The position numbers and the translations under genes were made by a program. The notes beneath the pieces are model-generated. The model was not told the origin of the DNA. It ran no database searches and saw nothing but the letters and a program-made list of their open reading frames with translations. Of a stretch of 64,000 nucleotides of DNA, positions 1 to 10,863 are shown one piece after another. The stretch comes from Phialocephala subalpina (lineage: Eukaryota > Ascomycota > Leotiomycetes > Helotiales > Mollisiaceae), in the NCBI GenBank assembly GCA_900073065.1, contig FJOG01000002.1:2264243-2328242 (forward strand), given 5' to 3'. The first letter of the stretch is position 1. Each line of letters begins with the position of its first letter.

Positions 1-708
1 GAAGAATGCTTCGATACAGCGCTCTCGAAGATCCAGTCCGGATGGTAGTGGCTTCGATTCAAATGAGACGAGCTCTTGCCCGATGTCAAAAACCGGGAGA
101 TCGTCAGGGCGAGGCAGAGTCGTCAATCGATGGTCCGGAGGAGTGGCTAGACCGCTCGGAACGTTGACTCCAGGTCCTGTCCTCACAATTGGGGCACCGT
201 TCATCTGGACCATAGGACAACTCCTATCGATGGTCGACGTACCCACCACCGCTGAAGAGGGGGTCTTGCCTTGTACCCCATTCCCGTTGCGGCGCGGGCC
301 CTTGAAGCCTCGACGACTTCGCACATACACACAGTCAAAGCTGTTGGAAGAACACCTGGTGCAAGGATTCAGACCGTCGCATTTCAGATGCTTGGATCGA
401 CACTGGACGCAAGCGGATGGCACAGTGGCCCGCTCTCGGTTCTGATCCGGTCGCGTGGAGGAGGCTGCTGTTGAAGCTTGTCTTTCGGTCTGGGACTGGG
501 TCTGGGACTGGGACTGCTGCGAGTCGGAGGCCCCATCCGGGCTGGTCGAGCTGGTTGGAGATGCGGAGGGCACAGCAGCAGATGCAGCTGTGCCTGTCGC
601 TGTCTCAGCAGGACTGTGATTGAGATGGTCACTCCCTGGCTGCTCCATCTCCACGGTTACGGCAGTGACGGCTGGCGCAGGAGGTATATTGCTCGCCGAC
701 CAAGACAT
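1..708 (-). CDS. Zn(II)2Cys6 fungal transcription factor, N-terminal part (runs off the left edge)
   Basis: Partial gene read on the minus strand from an ATG at 708 to the window edge with no stop. Residues 100-126 hold a canonical Gal4-type cluster: C100-x2-C103-x6-C110-x5-C116-x2-C119-x6-C126, followed by a basic linker (RSRRGFKGPRR). This family binds CGG-containing sites as a nuclear DNA-binding regulator. The first 95 residues are low-complexity, rich in Ser, Thr, Ala and Gln, with an alternating SQ/TQ run. The frame stays open upstream to another ATG at 780, so the start could be 708, 768 or 780; I chose 708 (MSWSAS) as the ATG nearest the body. The segment ending at the edge (LRERCIEAFF) resembles the start of the fungal-specific regulatory domain. 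Target genes cannot be inferred. The neighbouring ABC transporter and SDR are candidates by position only. Confidence 0.85.
   Translation of the reverse strand, partial: MSWSASNIPPAPAVTAVTVEMEQPGSDHLNHSPAETATGTAASAAVPSASPTSSTSPDGASDSQQSQSQTQSQTERQASTAASSTRPDQNRERATVPSACVQCRSKHLKCDGLNPCTRCSSNSFDCVYVRSRRGFKGPRRNGNGVQGKTPSSAVVGTSTIDRSCPMVQMNGAPIVRTGPGVNVPSGLATPPDHRLTTLPRPDDLPVFDIGQELVSFESKPLPSGLDLRERCIEAFF
484..519 (-). repeat. Short in-frame CAG/TCC/ACC codon repeat (Ser-Gln-Thr-Gln) in the regulator
   Basis: On the plus strand the units ctggga and ctgggt alternate. They encode an SQ/TQ-rich tract in the transcription factor N-terminus, a likely length-variable microsatellite. Confidence 0.7.
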
Positions 709-1579
709 ATGAAGTGCCTGGTTATGCGAGGTTGGGTTTGGGAGGCATGCGGCGGCGAGCCGACCCATGCTAAATACCATCGAATGATTGAGCACGAGGT
801 GGTGAGATGCAGTGTGCAGGGGTCAGGTCGCCGAACACCAAAATCGAGAGAAATGGCGGGTTTGGGCCAGCCGTACAACTTTGTACGACGACCACTGAAA
901 CGATGGGAACCGAATCAACAGTCCAAACGGAGCCCATGGGACTCGTCGAGTAGATCAAGTGCTCTCCAAACATCCTGCAAGCCACTCACGATATCCATCG
1001 CCCTCGTACCAACCCACGTCACGTCCTATTGTGGTTCCACGTGATGGATGGCTACCAAATAGCTGGGAATGGCACAAGATAAGGTTCCTTGCGAGAATGA
1101 GACACAAGAGATGCCTGGGAACTATAGTGGACTCAAAACCGTGACACAAGGACACAAGGTAGCTAAGATCAGAGGAGACGATTTGATTTCGACAATATAC
1201 TTGGTTATATAGGAGATATCCGCAGAAGATGGGCTCAGATGTATATCACGTTCAACCGTCTTCACCGTACAGCAAGATTTCCTAGCTCATTTGCTCATGT
1301 TGTGACTGCTATTCTGACACTGTATTCTCATAACCCTGCTGGATATTTTGAAAAGGCCAGAGGTCAGTACTCCCAAGTTTGCTCATAACAAAGAACATTC
1401 TTTCCCAAAGTATCTCACCAAGACGCCCAGCTCCAAGAATATAGCAAAAGTAGAAGCAAACCCAACAACAAATCACTACCCATTACTGCGCTAACCATCC
1501 CGAAGTATATGCCTGAACCACAATTCAACCCATACTCCCCGTAACACCATACGCCAAACACCACAATGATTCTCCCCAT
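709..1579. other. Intergenic, upstream of the Zn2Cys6 gene and downstream of the ABC gene
   Basis: No supported gene. It holds the upstream region of the transcription factor (minus) and the 3' flank of the ABC transporter. Short open frames here lack coding character. Confidence 0.6.
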
Positions 1580-3837
1580 TTATTTTCGTGCCCACAACAC
1601 AAGCCAGCCAAGAAGGCGATAGCCTAGAACAATGCCCAACAGGATACCAACCCATTTGCCAGTATTTCCGGTGTGGTAACCGTACTGGTCCACTACAAGA
1701 AATTAGTAAGTGGTTTTAAAGGATGCTGAGGAGTCGAGGAGTCAAGGAGCCGAGCGCTTCCGGAGCTCGACTCCCTACAGAATGGTAGAATCAGGGCGGG
1801 ATTTATACATACAAACGGCTTGTCCAGGAATCAAGCACTGAGATGACAGGTCAGTCTGGAACATACATTCGCACCTATTGCCGCACGAATACTCTCTATA
1901 TGCAAACTCATTGACCATCATACCCTGGAAGACGTAGGTTTGATAGTCAATGTAGTGGAAGACGTATCGGTAAAAGACGTTGAGGAGTTTTGGAGATACC
2001 ATGAATCCATCGACTGACATCCACAAACCATTGGCAAATGCAGTGAGCGCAAGAGAGACCACAAATATGGGGAACAAGGAGCTCACGAGCACAACCAGAG
2101 ATTCGGCGGCAACCAGGTCTAGGAACAGCCACATGACCCAGGTAAAGAAGGCACCGGCTGTGGGGCGGAAGTTGGATAGCCAATATGCGACCACACTGAA
2201 GAGGAAGCTGATCAGGACTATTTATACGTTAGCAGTGGCCCACGGTGTCTAATCAGAATCAACACTTACAGAGATACGGTAGGCCAATGAGGAAGTTTGC
2301 GATCATGAAAGCAGTTGGGCCGTACAAGCCGTTGTGACGTTCCTTGATGAAGGTTGCTCGGTCTTCGAGGAACGAAGGAACGTAAGCGACTGCCATAAAT
2401 GACATGAAAGCGGAGCCGAAGAAGATTGCGTTTGTGACAGGTTGAATGTCGGCCTGATCAGCCTTGAGACGAAGCCAGACAGTTCCCATCATAATTGCAA
2501 GACCGAGATACATGGCGATGCGAATACCGTAGGCGACGATGTCCCGGTAACTCTTGATGAATGATCTGTGCACCAACGACATGACCACAACTGGCAGATT
2601 GCTCCGGGATGGCTTGGCATCGACCAAAGGCTCTGCAGGAATAGAACCCACAAGATTCGAGAGCTCGATAGCACTGCCAGAGCCAGCCCATGCCTTTTGC
2701 ATCTCTTGCAGGCGTTCAACGGCGGATTCTTGATGGGTGGCAAAGTCGATGTTCATCAACTCAAGAAGAAACTCGGCAGGGTTGGTATGATTTGGTATAG
2801 CGAAGCCCATGCTTTCAAAGTGTGGTGCAACTCCATCGACCGAGCCGAAGTAGTGTGGCTTGCCAGCGGAAAGGAGAAGGAGCTTGTCGAACATTTGGAA
2901 GGTGGAAGATGAGGGCTGGTGAATGCTGGCAATGACAATCAACTGCGAAGGGGTTAGTTGCCGGTGTTGGCAAATGGTAGCTTTGCGAATGCACTTACGT
3001 TATTTCGCCTAGCAACTTCCTTGATGAAAGAGATAACTTCAAAGCTTGCAGCAGAGTCTAGACCACTGGTAGGCTCATCCAAGAATAGCAGCTTAGGAGC
3101 GGTGATGAGTTGGCTGGCAACACTGACGCGACGCTTCTGACCACCGCTGATCCCCTTTCGAATAGGCGTTCCGATGATAGAATGGGCTTGGTTTCTCAAT
3201 CCAAAGGAGTCAAGCAGTCCATCGATTCTGCGAATGCGCTCGGTCTTGCTCAAGGCACTGCGGCGGTTAGAACGCTTTCGAGCTATAGAGTGAATGTCGA
3301 CTTACTTCTTGTGTGCAAGTCGAGCTGCAAAGTGCATAGTCTCGCGGACGGTGAGAGATCCAATGAGAGCATCTTCCTGTTCAACATAGCTGCTCATGCG
3401 TCGAAAAGCACCGGTGGATGGGCTAGTGCCATTGACCAAAGTGGTGCCTTCGACCTTAGCTCCGGTTGCGGCGTCTCGATGAGCAAGAACGTTCAGAAGA
3501 GTTGTCTTTCCGCAGCCACTTGGTCCCCTGTCATTGGGATCAGTTCTCAATGTATCTGTGAGGATCGCATGAGAGATTCTTACATCAGAGCCAGAATCTC
3601 GCCGGCCTCGACAATGCCATCGATGTCTTGAAGGATGGCCTTTGGTTGCTTTGTCTTGTGATCCTTGACAACGACAGAGATGCCAGACCAGGAGTAGTTA
3701 CGAACAGTGTCGTTCAGGAGATGGGCATTGTCGAGAGTTTTCTGCTCGATGTCGACCGTGAACGCATTTTGGGGAAGGACATTGTAGATTTGATCTGGCT
3801 CACGAGCAGTACGCGCACCGGACGTGGTGTCGCTCAT
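1580..3837 (-). CDS. Half-size ABCG (White-type) ABC transporter
   Basis: Six exons on the minus strand: 3584-3837, 3306-3527, 2999-3257, 2270-2942, 1813-2217 and 1580-1692, giving 641 aa. It has one nucleotide-binding domain followed by one membrane domain, the reverse order typical of ABCG half transporters, which dimerise. Walker A is GPSGCGKTT at residues 86-94, the signature ISGGQ at 195-199, Walker B LLFLDEP at 215-221 and the H-loop His at 253. Hydrophobic segments fill residues from about 370 to 600, and the last exon adds a final membrane segment (WVGILLGIVLGYRLLGWLVL). Introns 1-4 are 48-56 nt. Intron 5 (1693-1812) is 120 nt and nearly identical to an intron in the glucosyltransferase gene at 29959. 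The substrate is unknown; the family moves lipids, sterols, pigments or drugs. It lies next to a Zn2Cys6 regulator and diverges from an SDR. Confidence 0.93.
1693..1812 (-). mobile_element. Introner-like intron, copy A (in the ABC transporter gene)
   Basis: A 120-nt intron, donor GTATGT and acceptor TTGTAG, branch-like CTTACTAAT near the 3' end. It splits a codon after its first base (V-T|TG-D). Its first ~50 nt and last ~20 nt match the intron at 29959-30070 almost base for base, and it carries the same GGAG(T)CGAGC...GCTCGGCTCC hairpin. Copy A has extra GACTCCTC-like repeats after the hairpin. Transposition-like origin is inferred from two copies only. Confidence 0.7.
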
Positions 3838-4981
3838 CTTGACGCGCTGCTTGTTGCTTCGTTTGCAGACAAGGATGGTGGTGAATCGAGAGGGGGGGAG
3901 GTAAGACGAAGAAGTTTTAAAAAGTGAGGGGAACTTGTGTACAAGGTAGGACAGACTTTAGCTGAGACGAGTAACTTTAGCAAGGAAGGAATAGAATACT
4001 TTTAAGGAAGGAACGAGCCATAAGTGCTAGACGAGTGTCAACTTCTCGCCCAGGCGTCGACGGCCACTCCTACGAGACTTTTTAAATTTAAGCCCGGTTT
4101 GAGCCTGGGCTGGCTGGAGTATCTGCATTCAATTGAGGCTGAGATGCCACAAGTGCACGATGGAGCATCTAAGCTTCGTGCATTCCAAGATTCAAGGTCA
4201 CCGCAGCGAATCACACAGGCAGCAAAAGCACCAAACGCCAAACTTAAAGCCCGCTTACCCACAGACGTTGCAGCCCTACGGTACGACCGGCACGCTGTCA
4301 CTTGACAGTCCCCGACCTGTTCGGGAGTAAGGAGGTCTTGCTGCAGGCCAATGTTGGTGGGAGGCACAGCGAATAACGAATGTTGACGAGGTCGCCGAAC
4401 TGAGTGAGATATCTGGGGTAAATAGAGATATGGTTAAGTCTAAGGCGATTCCGGTGGCTCTTCTGAACCTCTGCGGCAGAATATAATGAGGTGAGCTGAA
4501 GGGAAAGCATCTTCAAATGGTGGTCCAGTCGTTTGTTTGCCGTGGTGGGTGTACAGAGATGGGAGTACAAGTGGAGAGCGTTGATTGTGTCCACGACGTT
4601 GGGGCTTCGAGAAGGCGTGCTGTGGCAAGCGAGAAAAGCGGGACTCTCTCGGGGACACCAGACAAGCGAGCAATATTCTTGTCTGCGGCTGCGCCTATCT
4701 TTGACATCAATCACCCAGAACCCAAGGAACTACCAATATGTATCTACGAGGCGTCCGCCGAGTCGTGGAAAAGGAAATGATGGCTGCAGCAAGCTATGCT
4801 GGAGGAAAGCTGTATCGAGGCAGTTGACAACAGACTTCTGTGTCGGGATCTCCCTTTCGAATCTGAACCGCATCCATTGGCTCAAGCAGAGCGTCTGGCC
4901 AACCCCCACTACTCCATACGAAGGCTTAATATTTCGAATCAGGACCACGGATACCCTCAATTGACCCCAGACTAACGTACA
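3838..4981. other. Divergent promoter region between the ABC transporter and SDR genes
   Basis: About 1.1 kb shared upstream region. No conserved coding frame found. Several AGGAAGGAA purine motifs occur at 3980-4020 upstream of the ABC start. Confidence 0.6.
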
Positions 4982-5854
4982 ATGGACCTCTCTCTCAGCC
5001 TCGACGGCAGCCATGTGCTGATAACTGGTGCCAGTGGTTTCATTGGCGCTGCCACAGTCGAAGCTCTGCTCGCCGCCGGCTCAAATGTTACTTGCCTTGA
5101 CCTCCGCCCTCCTCCGGATCGATCGTTTGCCATTAATTGGCAGTTCCTCCAGTGCGATATCTCCTCCGAGGATGACTTGACGAGATCGTTTTCCATTGCA
5201 GCCAGCAAATTCGGCCCAATAGCATGTTGCATTGCACTTGCTTCCCTCGATCTTTCCGTCCTACCCCACCATGAAAGCCTCGCAGATATGGAGGTAGAAC
5301 AATGGAGGAGAACACACAAGATAAACGTGGAAGGGACATTCTTGACAGCTCGGACATGGTTAAGACAATTGAGGGAGCATGCAAAGGTCGACAAGGACAA
5401 CGAGCTCAAGAACGTGAGTCTAATCATTGTTGGAAGTGAAAGTGGACATTTTGGAGAAAGAGGAAATGCAGACTATGCTTCTGGCAAATCGGCGGTCCAA
5501 GGTGGTCTTCTGCGAAGCTTGATGGGAGATGCAGCTCGAATATGGCCTGGCGCAAGAGTCAACGCAGTCGCGCCAGGCCCAGTCGACACCCCACAATTCA
5601 AGAAGGAATGCGCAGATAATCCAGACCAGCTCTACCTCGATGCTCAGGCTACGTAAGTTGGTTGCTGAAAGGTGAGGTTGTTCTGCTAATGGTACCACAG
5701 AGTTGCACTAAAATGTCCTGTGTCTCTGGAGAGCGTGGCAAAGAGCATATTGTTTCTCGCTAGCGAGAATTGGAGCGGTAGCATAACGGGTCAGGTTTTG
5801 AACGTTGATTCGGGGAAGCAAGGGAAAGTGATGTGGATGCAGAAGGAGTGCTGA
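4982..5854 (+). CDS. Short-chain dehydrogenase/reductase (SDR)
   Basis: Two exons, 4982-5652 and 5701-5854, giving 274 aa. A Rossmann-fold NAD(P)-binding motif TGASGFIG is at residues 15-22. The catalytic YxxxK is Y165-ASG-K169, with the active-site Ser region in GSESG (151-155). The C-terminal part, with the VAPGPVDTP substrate/cofactor loop and a closing GQVLNVDSG segment, is typical of classical SDRs. The 48-nt intron has donor GTAAGT and branch TGCTAAT. The reaction is NAD(P)H-dependent oxidation or reduction of an unknown alcohol/ketone. It is divergent from the ABCG transporter, so shared regulation is possible but not shown. The ATG at 4982 is the first in frame and gives a compact N-terminus starting just before the first beta strand. 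Confidence 0.9.
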
Positions 5855-7867
5855 AGCCAAGGATGCAAGAGAAAAGGTTTCCAGCGGTTCGAGGTTATGT
5901 TTCAATCTCCCATCCTTCACTGGACAATCGAGGGGGCTTGGCTAAGCTGAGGTACTGCATTTTTTGGAAAATGTCTAAGCGTGGTGGGCCGAGAATGTCC
6001 AGCTAGGTTGGGAGATAGAAAACATTGGCTGCAAGCATCTAGGTAGGTCTTTCAGCTGCGGCACACTCGTTGGCTTTCGAAGTCAAACTCTCGCCAACCT
6101 TTTGCGAGCTTGGCAGGGAATTAGAATTTCCAAGCTAGCGAGTATTCTAACTCCACATATTTGTATTAGCATAAAGTCAATTACATGTTGCGTTAGTCCA
6201 GAGTTTCTACTAATCTGTGTCACCCCCTATGTCTACACTGTCAGATCCAGTGATCTGAGGGTCGTGAAAGCATAACAACTTTCCAACGCGAACCCGCTTC
6301 GTAACCAGAGTGAACCGAACCTTCTCGTTTCAACCACTCTCCTCACTTCGCCTCTTTTGATCCCCCATTTGAGGCTTTCGTCCTGTACCTTGATACATCC
6401 CAGCTATATGCACCCATTCATTTACTATCATAAGCCCGTCCGTTGTCAACATATCTCATCTCATCACCACCTCTCTTTCAAAGCTCACCAAATCAACATT
6501 AACACCATCGTCAGTCTACAAGCGAGCGGAAATTAATAGCGCGTGTGGGTGCACTATCGCCATCGTATCGTCGTCACACTACACAACATGTCTCTCTCAT
6601 GATGTTCAATCCGAGTTCGTCGAAAGGAGAGTTACGAGTGAAGGAATGGTTTTATATCTACAGATCAGATCACGTGTCGTGGCTCTGAAAGATACTTCTA
6701 AGTTGCGTTTTCTTGAGTGAATGCAATTTCCTAACTCGATTTTATTTATACTATTTTGAAAAGGCGAGACAGAGGTGTGAGTCATGGTAGTATCCGGAAC
6801 CTCGCGGTCTGAATAAGTCTCCGCACAAGCGAGACAAACTTGAACTATAAATACCTCTCGTCGCACAGACGAGGCACGATAGTGAACGACAATGATCTAC
6901 TTGAGCCTAATCCAGCAGCAAGGACGTAAATATGTCTCGCTGTTCGTCCCAGACCCTTATTGTTGTTGCCAATACATCCAGCGGCGAGGCATTTCAGTCA
7001 ATGGGAGATTGCTGTCAAGGTTTTGTTTCTTGTCGTCTGGAGAATTGGGATGGCATAGGATGACAGACGTGGGGAGCGGAATGCATCTCTTTGTTGTCTG
7101 TATTGGCGTCGAGCTCTAGTTGGAGCTGATGGCTCACTCTCGTTTTGGGTAATGAATTCTAGACTGTGGGTTACCGTTGAGTGGATATCAGATCTAAGAG
7201 AGTAGGGAGGAAGCACAGTGAGAGAGTGAAGGGTTGACTTATCTGATACCTCTATAGTAGCCCGAGAATGGTTGTGGTGGCGGCGGTTGGAGTAACTGGT
7301 GTGCGGACCTAGCGGGTTAGCACGACCTTGATGAGCTTCTGTTCCTCTACAGGCTTCCTTTCCCGGTTTCGATTTCTTTGCTTGGGTGAACTTCCATGGC
7401 TTGATTGAAGTCGGCCACAATGTTCTAGAGAAGTGGGGTTAGATTTCTCTTCAGACGATACGAGTTCTAGAAGCTCGGTAGAGGAACCAAAAAAATTATA
7501 CATTAAGTACATGTTGCTTGAAAGTATCGGACCCAGCTCCAACGTCTACTTCATGCAGAACAGAGGATCCAGGTAAACCCCTCAATATATTGAATATGGT
7601 TTGAGTACAGCCAAGAACAATCTAAACAAAAACTCCCAACAAAACGAAGCATCAAAAATTAACAAGAAACAAAAGAGCTACCTTTGGGCCTCTCACAACC
7701 TCAAACGTAGTCCATACCTGAATGACCAATCCGCGATCGTGAAAAGCTCAAAGATCTTCCCATAGCAACTCTGCGCGAAATTATTCGAGCGGATGATCCT
7801 CCACAGTCGCCTTCTTAGCAGGTTTCGGCTTCCTATGGGCAATGCCCAAGAGTAATTGGGCGATGTC
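5855..7867. other. Two-kilobase stretch without a recognisable gene
   Basis: The 3' flank of the SDR is followed by a pyrimidine-rich, 5'-UTR-like stretch (about 6280-6600) that leads only to tiny frames, then to scattered short frames at 6606-7542. A TATAAATA element sits at about 6845. Nothing here has recognisable domains; the stretch near 7868 is the 3' flank of the coiled-coil gene. Confidence 0.5.
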
Positions 7868-9730
7868 TCAATCTTCCACCTCGATGGGCTTTCTCTCGTA
7901 ATCCTTGACGGCTTTTGCTGCTGCGGTTACAGCCTCCAACTTGGCGCGCACTACCTCCTCCTTCAACTCCGGAACCACGGTTTCGCAAACACAATTCATC
8001 TCCAATGAGTTGAGCCGTCTGCGGAAGTGTTCCTTCTCGTACCTAAGCTTGTTGATCTCGATTTGGCGTCCTTCTGCTTTCTCTTGCAATTCCTTGCGGG
8101 CTTCATCTCGTTGTTGTTTGAGGGTGGAGAGGTCATCCAGGAGGGCTTTGCCAGCAAATACGCGTTTGAGGTGTTCGGGAGCATCCAAAAATTTTTTGTC
8201 TGCTTGCTGAAGTTTGGTTTTCAGTTCGTCTCTTCCTTTGCGTGCTCCGTCGAGTTCCTTCTTGGTAGTCTCCAGCTCTTTGACAATTACTTTAAGTTTG
8301 TCCTTGGATGAATCTCTGTCTCTACAGGCTTCCCCGAGGCGCATTTGGAGTTGGCTCCTTTCCTTATCATTGGCTTCGTTCCTTGCCTTGAAAGCCTTGT
8401 TCATGCTTTTTACTTGTCGATGTATCGTCTTCCTGTCTATGGTGCTAAGATAATCATTGTCCCCGTCGAGACCGGACCTCCATGGTGCCGTTCCTGGAAA
8501 CCACGCTGGTGGCCCTTCAATCAAGGCCTCAAAACATAGCTTCTCATCGTATTCGTTGCTTTTGCTGGGTCTAGCTGCACTCGGTGCGGGAACTGGCAAG
8601 AGCTCTGAGGTAAAATCCGAGAGAGGCCGGTTCTCAGGTGAAGCGATCTTCGCGCTACCTGCTTTGCTGTCAATTCCCTGTTGCGTCCTACTCGGCCCAG
8701 CGACATCGCGTTGCCTGGATATTATAGACAAACGTCTTTCAAGCTTCCTGATCTCTTCCGAGAGTGCCCTATTCTCGTTTTTAATGTTTCTGAGCTTAGA
8801 TTCCTTCTGCTTAAGAATTCCGGTCACTTGTTGAAGATCACACTTCGCCTGATTCAGAGCGATCTCTCTGTCGTGCTTCTCAACAGCGACTTTCTGCAAA
8901 TCTTCTTCAAGTCCGTCGACCAGGACCTTGGAGCTTTCGCCCGTGACGGAAACCACGTCATCCATTAAGGAAACCAGGTTGTGATAGATGTTAACCCAGA
9001 TGTTATTTTGTTCGGCGAGTTTGGATTGAAGCTTATTGGACTTTGCTTTGGCTTCAGTTTTGATCTGTTCATTCTCTGCGGTCTTCGTCCGTTCCAGTAA
9101 ATCCAATTCTCCTTCGGCTTGGCGTAAACTTTCGACGTGCTTTTCGTGACCCGCGTCTAACTTGTCCTTCTCGACATCTAGTAAAGCTTTCAAGCTATTG
9201 ATGTCTTGCTTGGTATTCCGTCGCTCGATTCCGTTGGTTTCCTTGAGAGTCTTGTTTTCGTGCTTCAGACACTGGTTTTGGGCTCTAGAAGCTCGCTGTA
9301 CAGCTTCGAGGTTCTCGGCTTTTCGGCGGAGGGTGAAGTTTTCTTCAGCTAATGTTTTAATTTCGTCTCCAAATAGCGCGGGGTTGCGTTTCACAAGCTC
9401 GTGAATGCCCGTCTTGATCTCGCTCTGGACCTTTTTGTCGCTGGAAATCGTCTTCCTTAACGCTCTGAACGACATGTCAAGTTTACTGAGGCAGGCGACA
9501 ATGTCCATGAGGTAGTGCTTTGGTTTGTCGGCTTCAGGACTTGCGTTCGCATTCGACGGGACTTGATTCGCCGGTGTGGCATCGTTGGCTTTGTCCGGAG
9601 CATCCTGCTCAGAACCGTCGCTGTTGAGAGACCTGACATCGTCTTCTTCGGAGCTATCACATGAAAATTCTTCGAATGAGTCATAGTTCTTCTCCTCGGA
9701 TGTGGATGCGGGTGTAGGCATTTTGAGCAT
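7868..9730 (-). CDS. Coiled-coil hypothetical protein, 620 aa
   Basis: Single exon on the minus strand, ATG at 9730. I do not recognise the family. The N-terminal ~75 residues are acidic and Ser-rich, then a short helical patch (DIVACLSKLDMSFRALRKTI) precedes long Lys/Glu/Gln-rich heptad-like segments at about residues 105-340 and 430-600. These predict extended coiled coils separated by a disordered Ser/Pro linker. One short non-coil island (LCFEALIEGPPAWFPGTAPW) lies in the middle and may be a conserved peptide. No signal peptide, membrane segment or catalytic motif is seen. A structural or scaffold role is only a guess from composition. Confidence 0.75.
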   Translation of the reverse strand: MLKMPTPASTSEEKNYDSFEEFSCDSSEEDDVRSLNSDGSEQDAPDKANDATPANQVPSNANASPEADKPKHYLMDIVACLSKLDMSFRALRKTISSDKKVQSEIKTGIHELVKRNPALFGDEIKTLAEENFTLRRKAENLEAVQRASRAQNQCLKHENKTLKETNGIERRNTKQDINSLKALLDVEKDKLDAGHEKHVESLRQAEGELDLLERTKTAENEQIKTEAKAKSNKLQSKLAEQNNIWVNIYHNLVSLMDDVVSVTGESSKVLVDGLEEDLQKVAVEKHDREIALNQAKCDLQQVTGILKQKESKLRNIKNENRALSEEIRKLERRLSIISRQRDVAGPSRTQQGIDSKAGSAKIASPENRPLSDFTSELLPVPAPSAARPSKSNEYDEKLCFEALIEGPPAWFPGTAPWRSGLDGDNDYLSTIDRKTIHRQVKSMNKAFKARNEANDKERSQLQMRLGEACRDRDSSKDKLKVIVKELETTKKELDGARKGRDELKTKLQQADKKFLDAPEHLKRVFAGKALLDDLSTLKQQRDEARKELQEKAEGRQIEINKLRYEKEHFRRRLNSLEMNCVCETVVPELKEEVVRAKLEAVTAAAKAVKDYERKPIEVED

Positions 9731-10863
9731 GGGGGGATTGTGACTTGATGATGCTGCCGAATGGAGCTACCGAGGGTGTTGATGTGGATTTTCGAAAGTG
9801 AAACCTCGAGACTGCTGAACTAACCTGATTATTTATTTCTGTGCGGAAAAGAAAGTACAATAGAAGAAATGAAAATTGAGACAGAGGACGCGATGACATG
9901 TGTATACTTTGTAGTGCATTCGACGGACACAGACTAGAGCCCGTCATCTCTAGGCATCGTCACAGTGTCCGCACCTTATTCATTTCAAAACAGTAGTGGA
10001 GTTCTGCTAGATGGAATACGTTGACAACAGACAGCAGGATGAATTATGGTACGCTACTGCAAGGTAAGAACCATATTCTAGTGGCAGATAGCGAATAATT
10101 GAAGCATATGTAACGAGATCGAATCTACTTCGTGTACGGTTTGAGAGTTTCCAATCCCAAGACTTCAGGAAGGAATTCAAAGAAGCCATAGACAGAGACT
10201 CTTAAGGATAAATTACGAGCATCTGTCAGACGTAGATTGAAGTATAGCTCCTGCAGCAAACATCTAGCTCAATACGGGAGTATGGGAATGTCTGACCGTT
10301 GATGGGCTTGGAGTTGAACTTGGGACCGAAGAAATATAAGCTAAGATGAGAGCAGACTAGCCCCAAATGATGTAATCATCTAGACCTCTTCAACATCTTG
10401 CGGAAATATCTGCAGCAGAATACTCATAGGTTACCATACATCAATAGGAAGAAGTCATTCACCATCGGCTTGATCTGATAAATTCGTAAGCAACAGATTG
10501 CGAACTCTCCCTGAGGCCACTAGCATAAAAGTGGGATGATCAAGATTGATCGCTCTGACTTGACGGCAGCTAATGCGCTTCAAAACGACGATCAAATATA
10601 CGGAATATCATTGGCTCTTCCAACGACTTACTGCATATCCCACGGCAGGACCTTCCCAAAGAGAAAGAGGTACATATATATATTCACGTGACCGGCGTTT
10701 GTGCACCCCTTTCGAGCTCGCTTTTCGCTCCTAGAGGTTGTCAAGTGACTCACAGCCCCAGGAGCAATCTTATAAAGAGAGGTAAAGATCTCGAAGAAGC
10801 CTTCAATTTCATCTATCTTCCAAGAAACAACAGCACTGTTCACTTACTTTCAAATCATTCATC
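9731..10863. other. Divergent intergenic region (coiled-coil gene / flavin-protein gene)
   Basis: About 1.1 kb, AT-rich in the middle, with no supported gene. It contains the upstream regions of both flanking genes, including a TATA-like element near its right end. Confidence 0.6.
10771..10776 (+). promoter_or_regulatory. TATA-like element upstream of the flavin-binding protein
   Basis: TATAAA about 90 bp upstream of the ATG at 10864, a plausible core-promoter position; inferred from spacing only. Confidence 0.35.

Noticed and set aside
6892..7119. 75-codon frame after a TATAAATA element
   Set aside because: No homologous look, no signal peptide, flanking composition the same as non-coding DNA.
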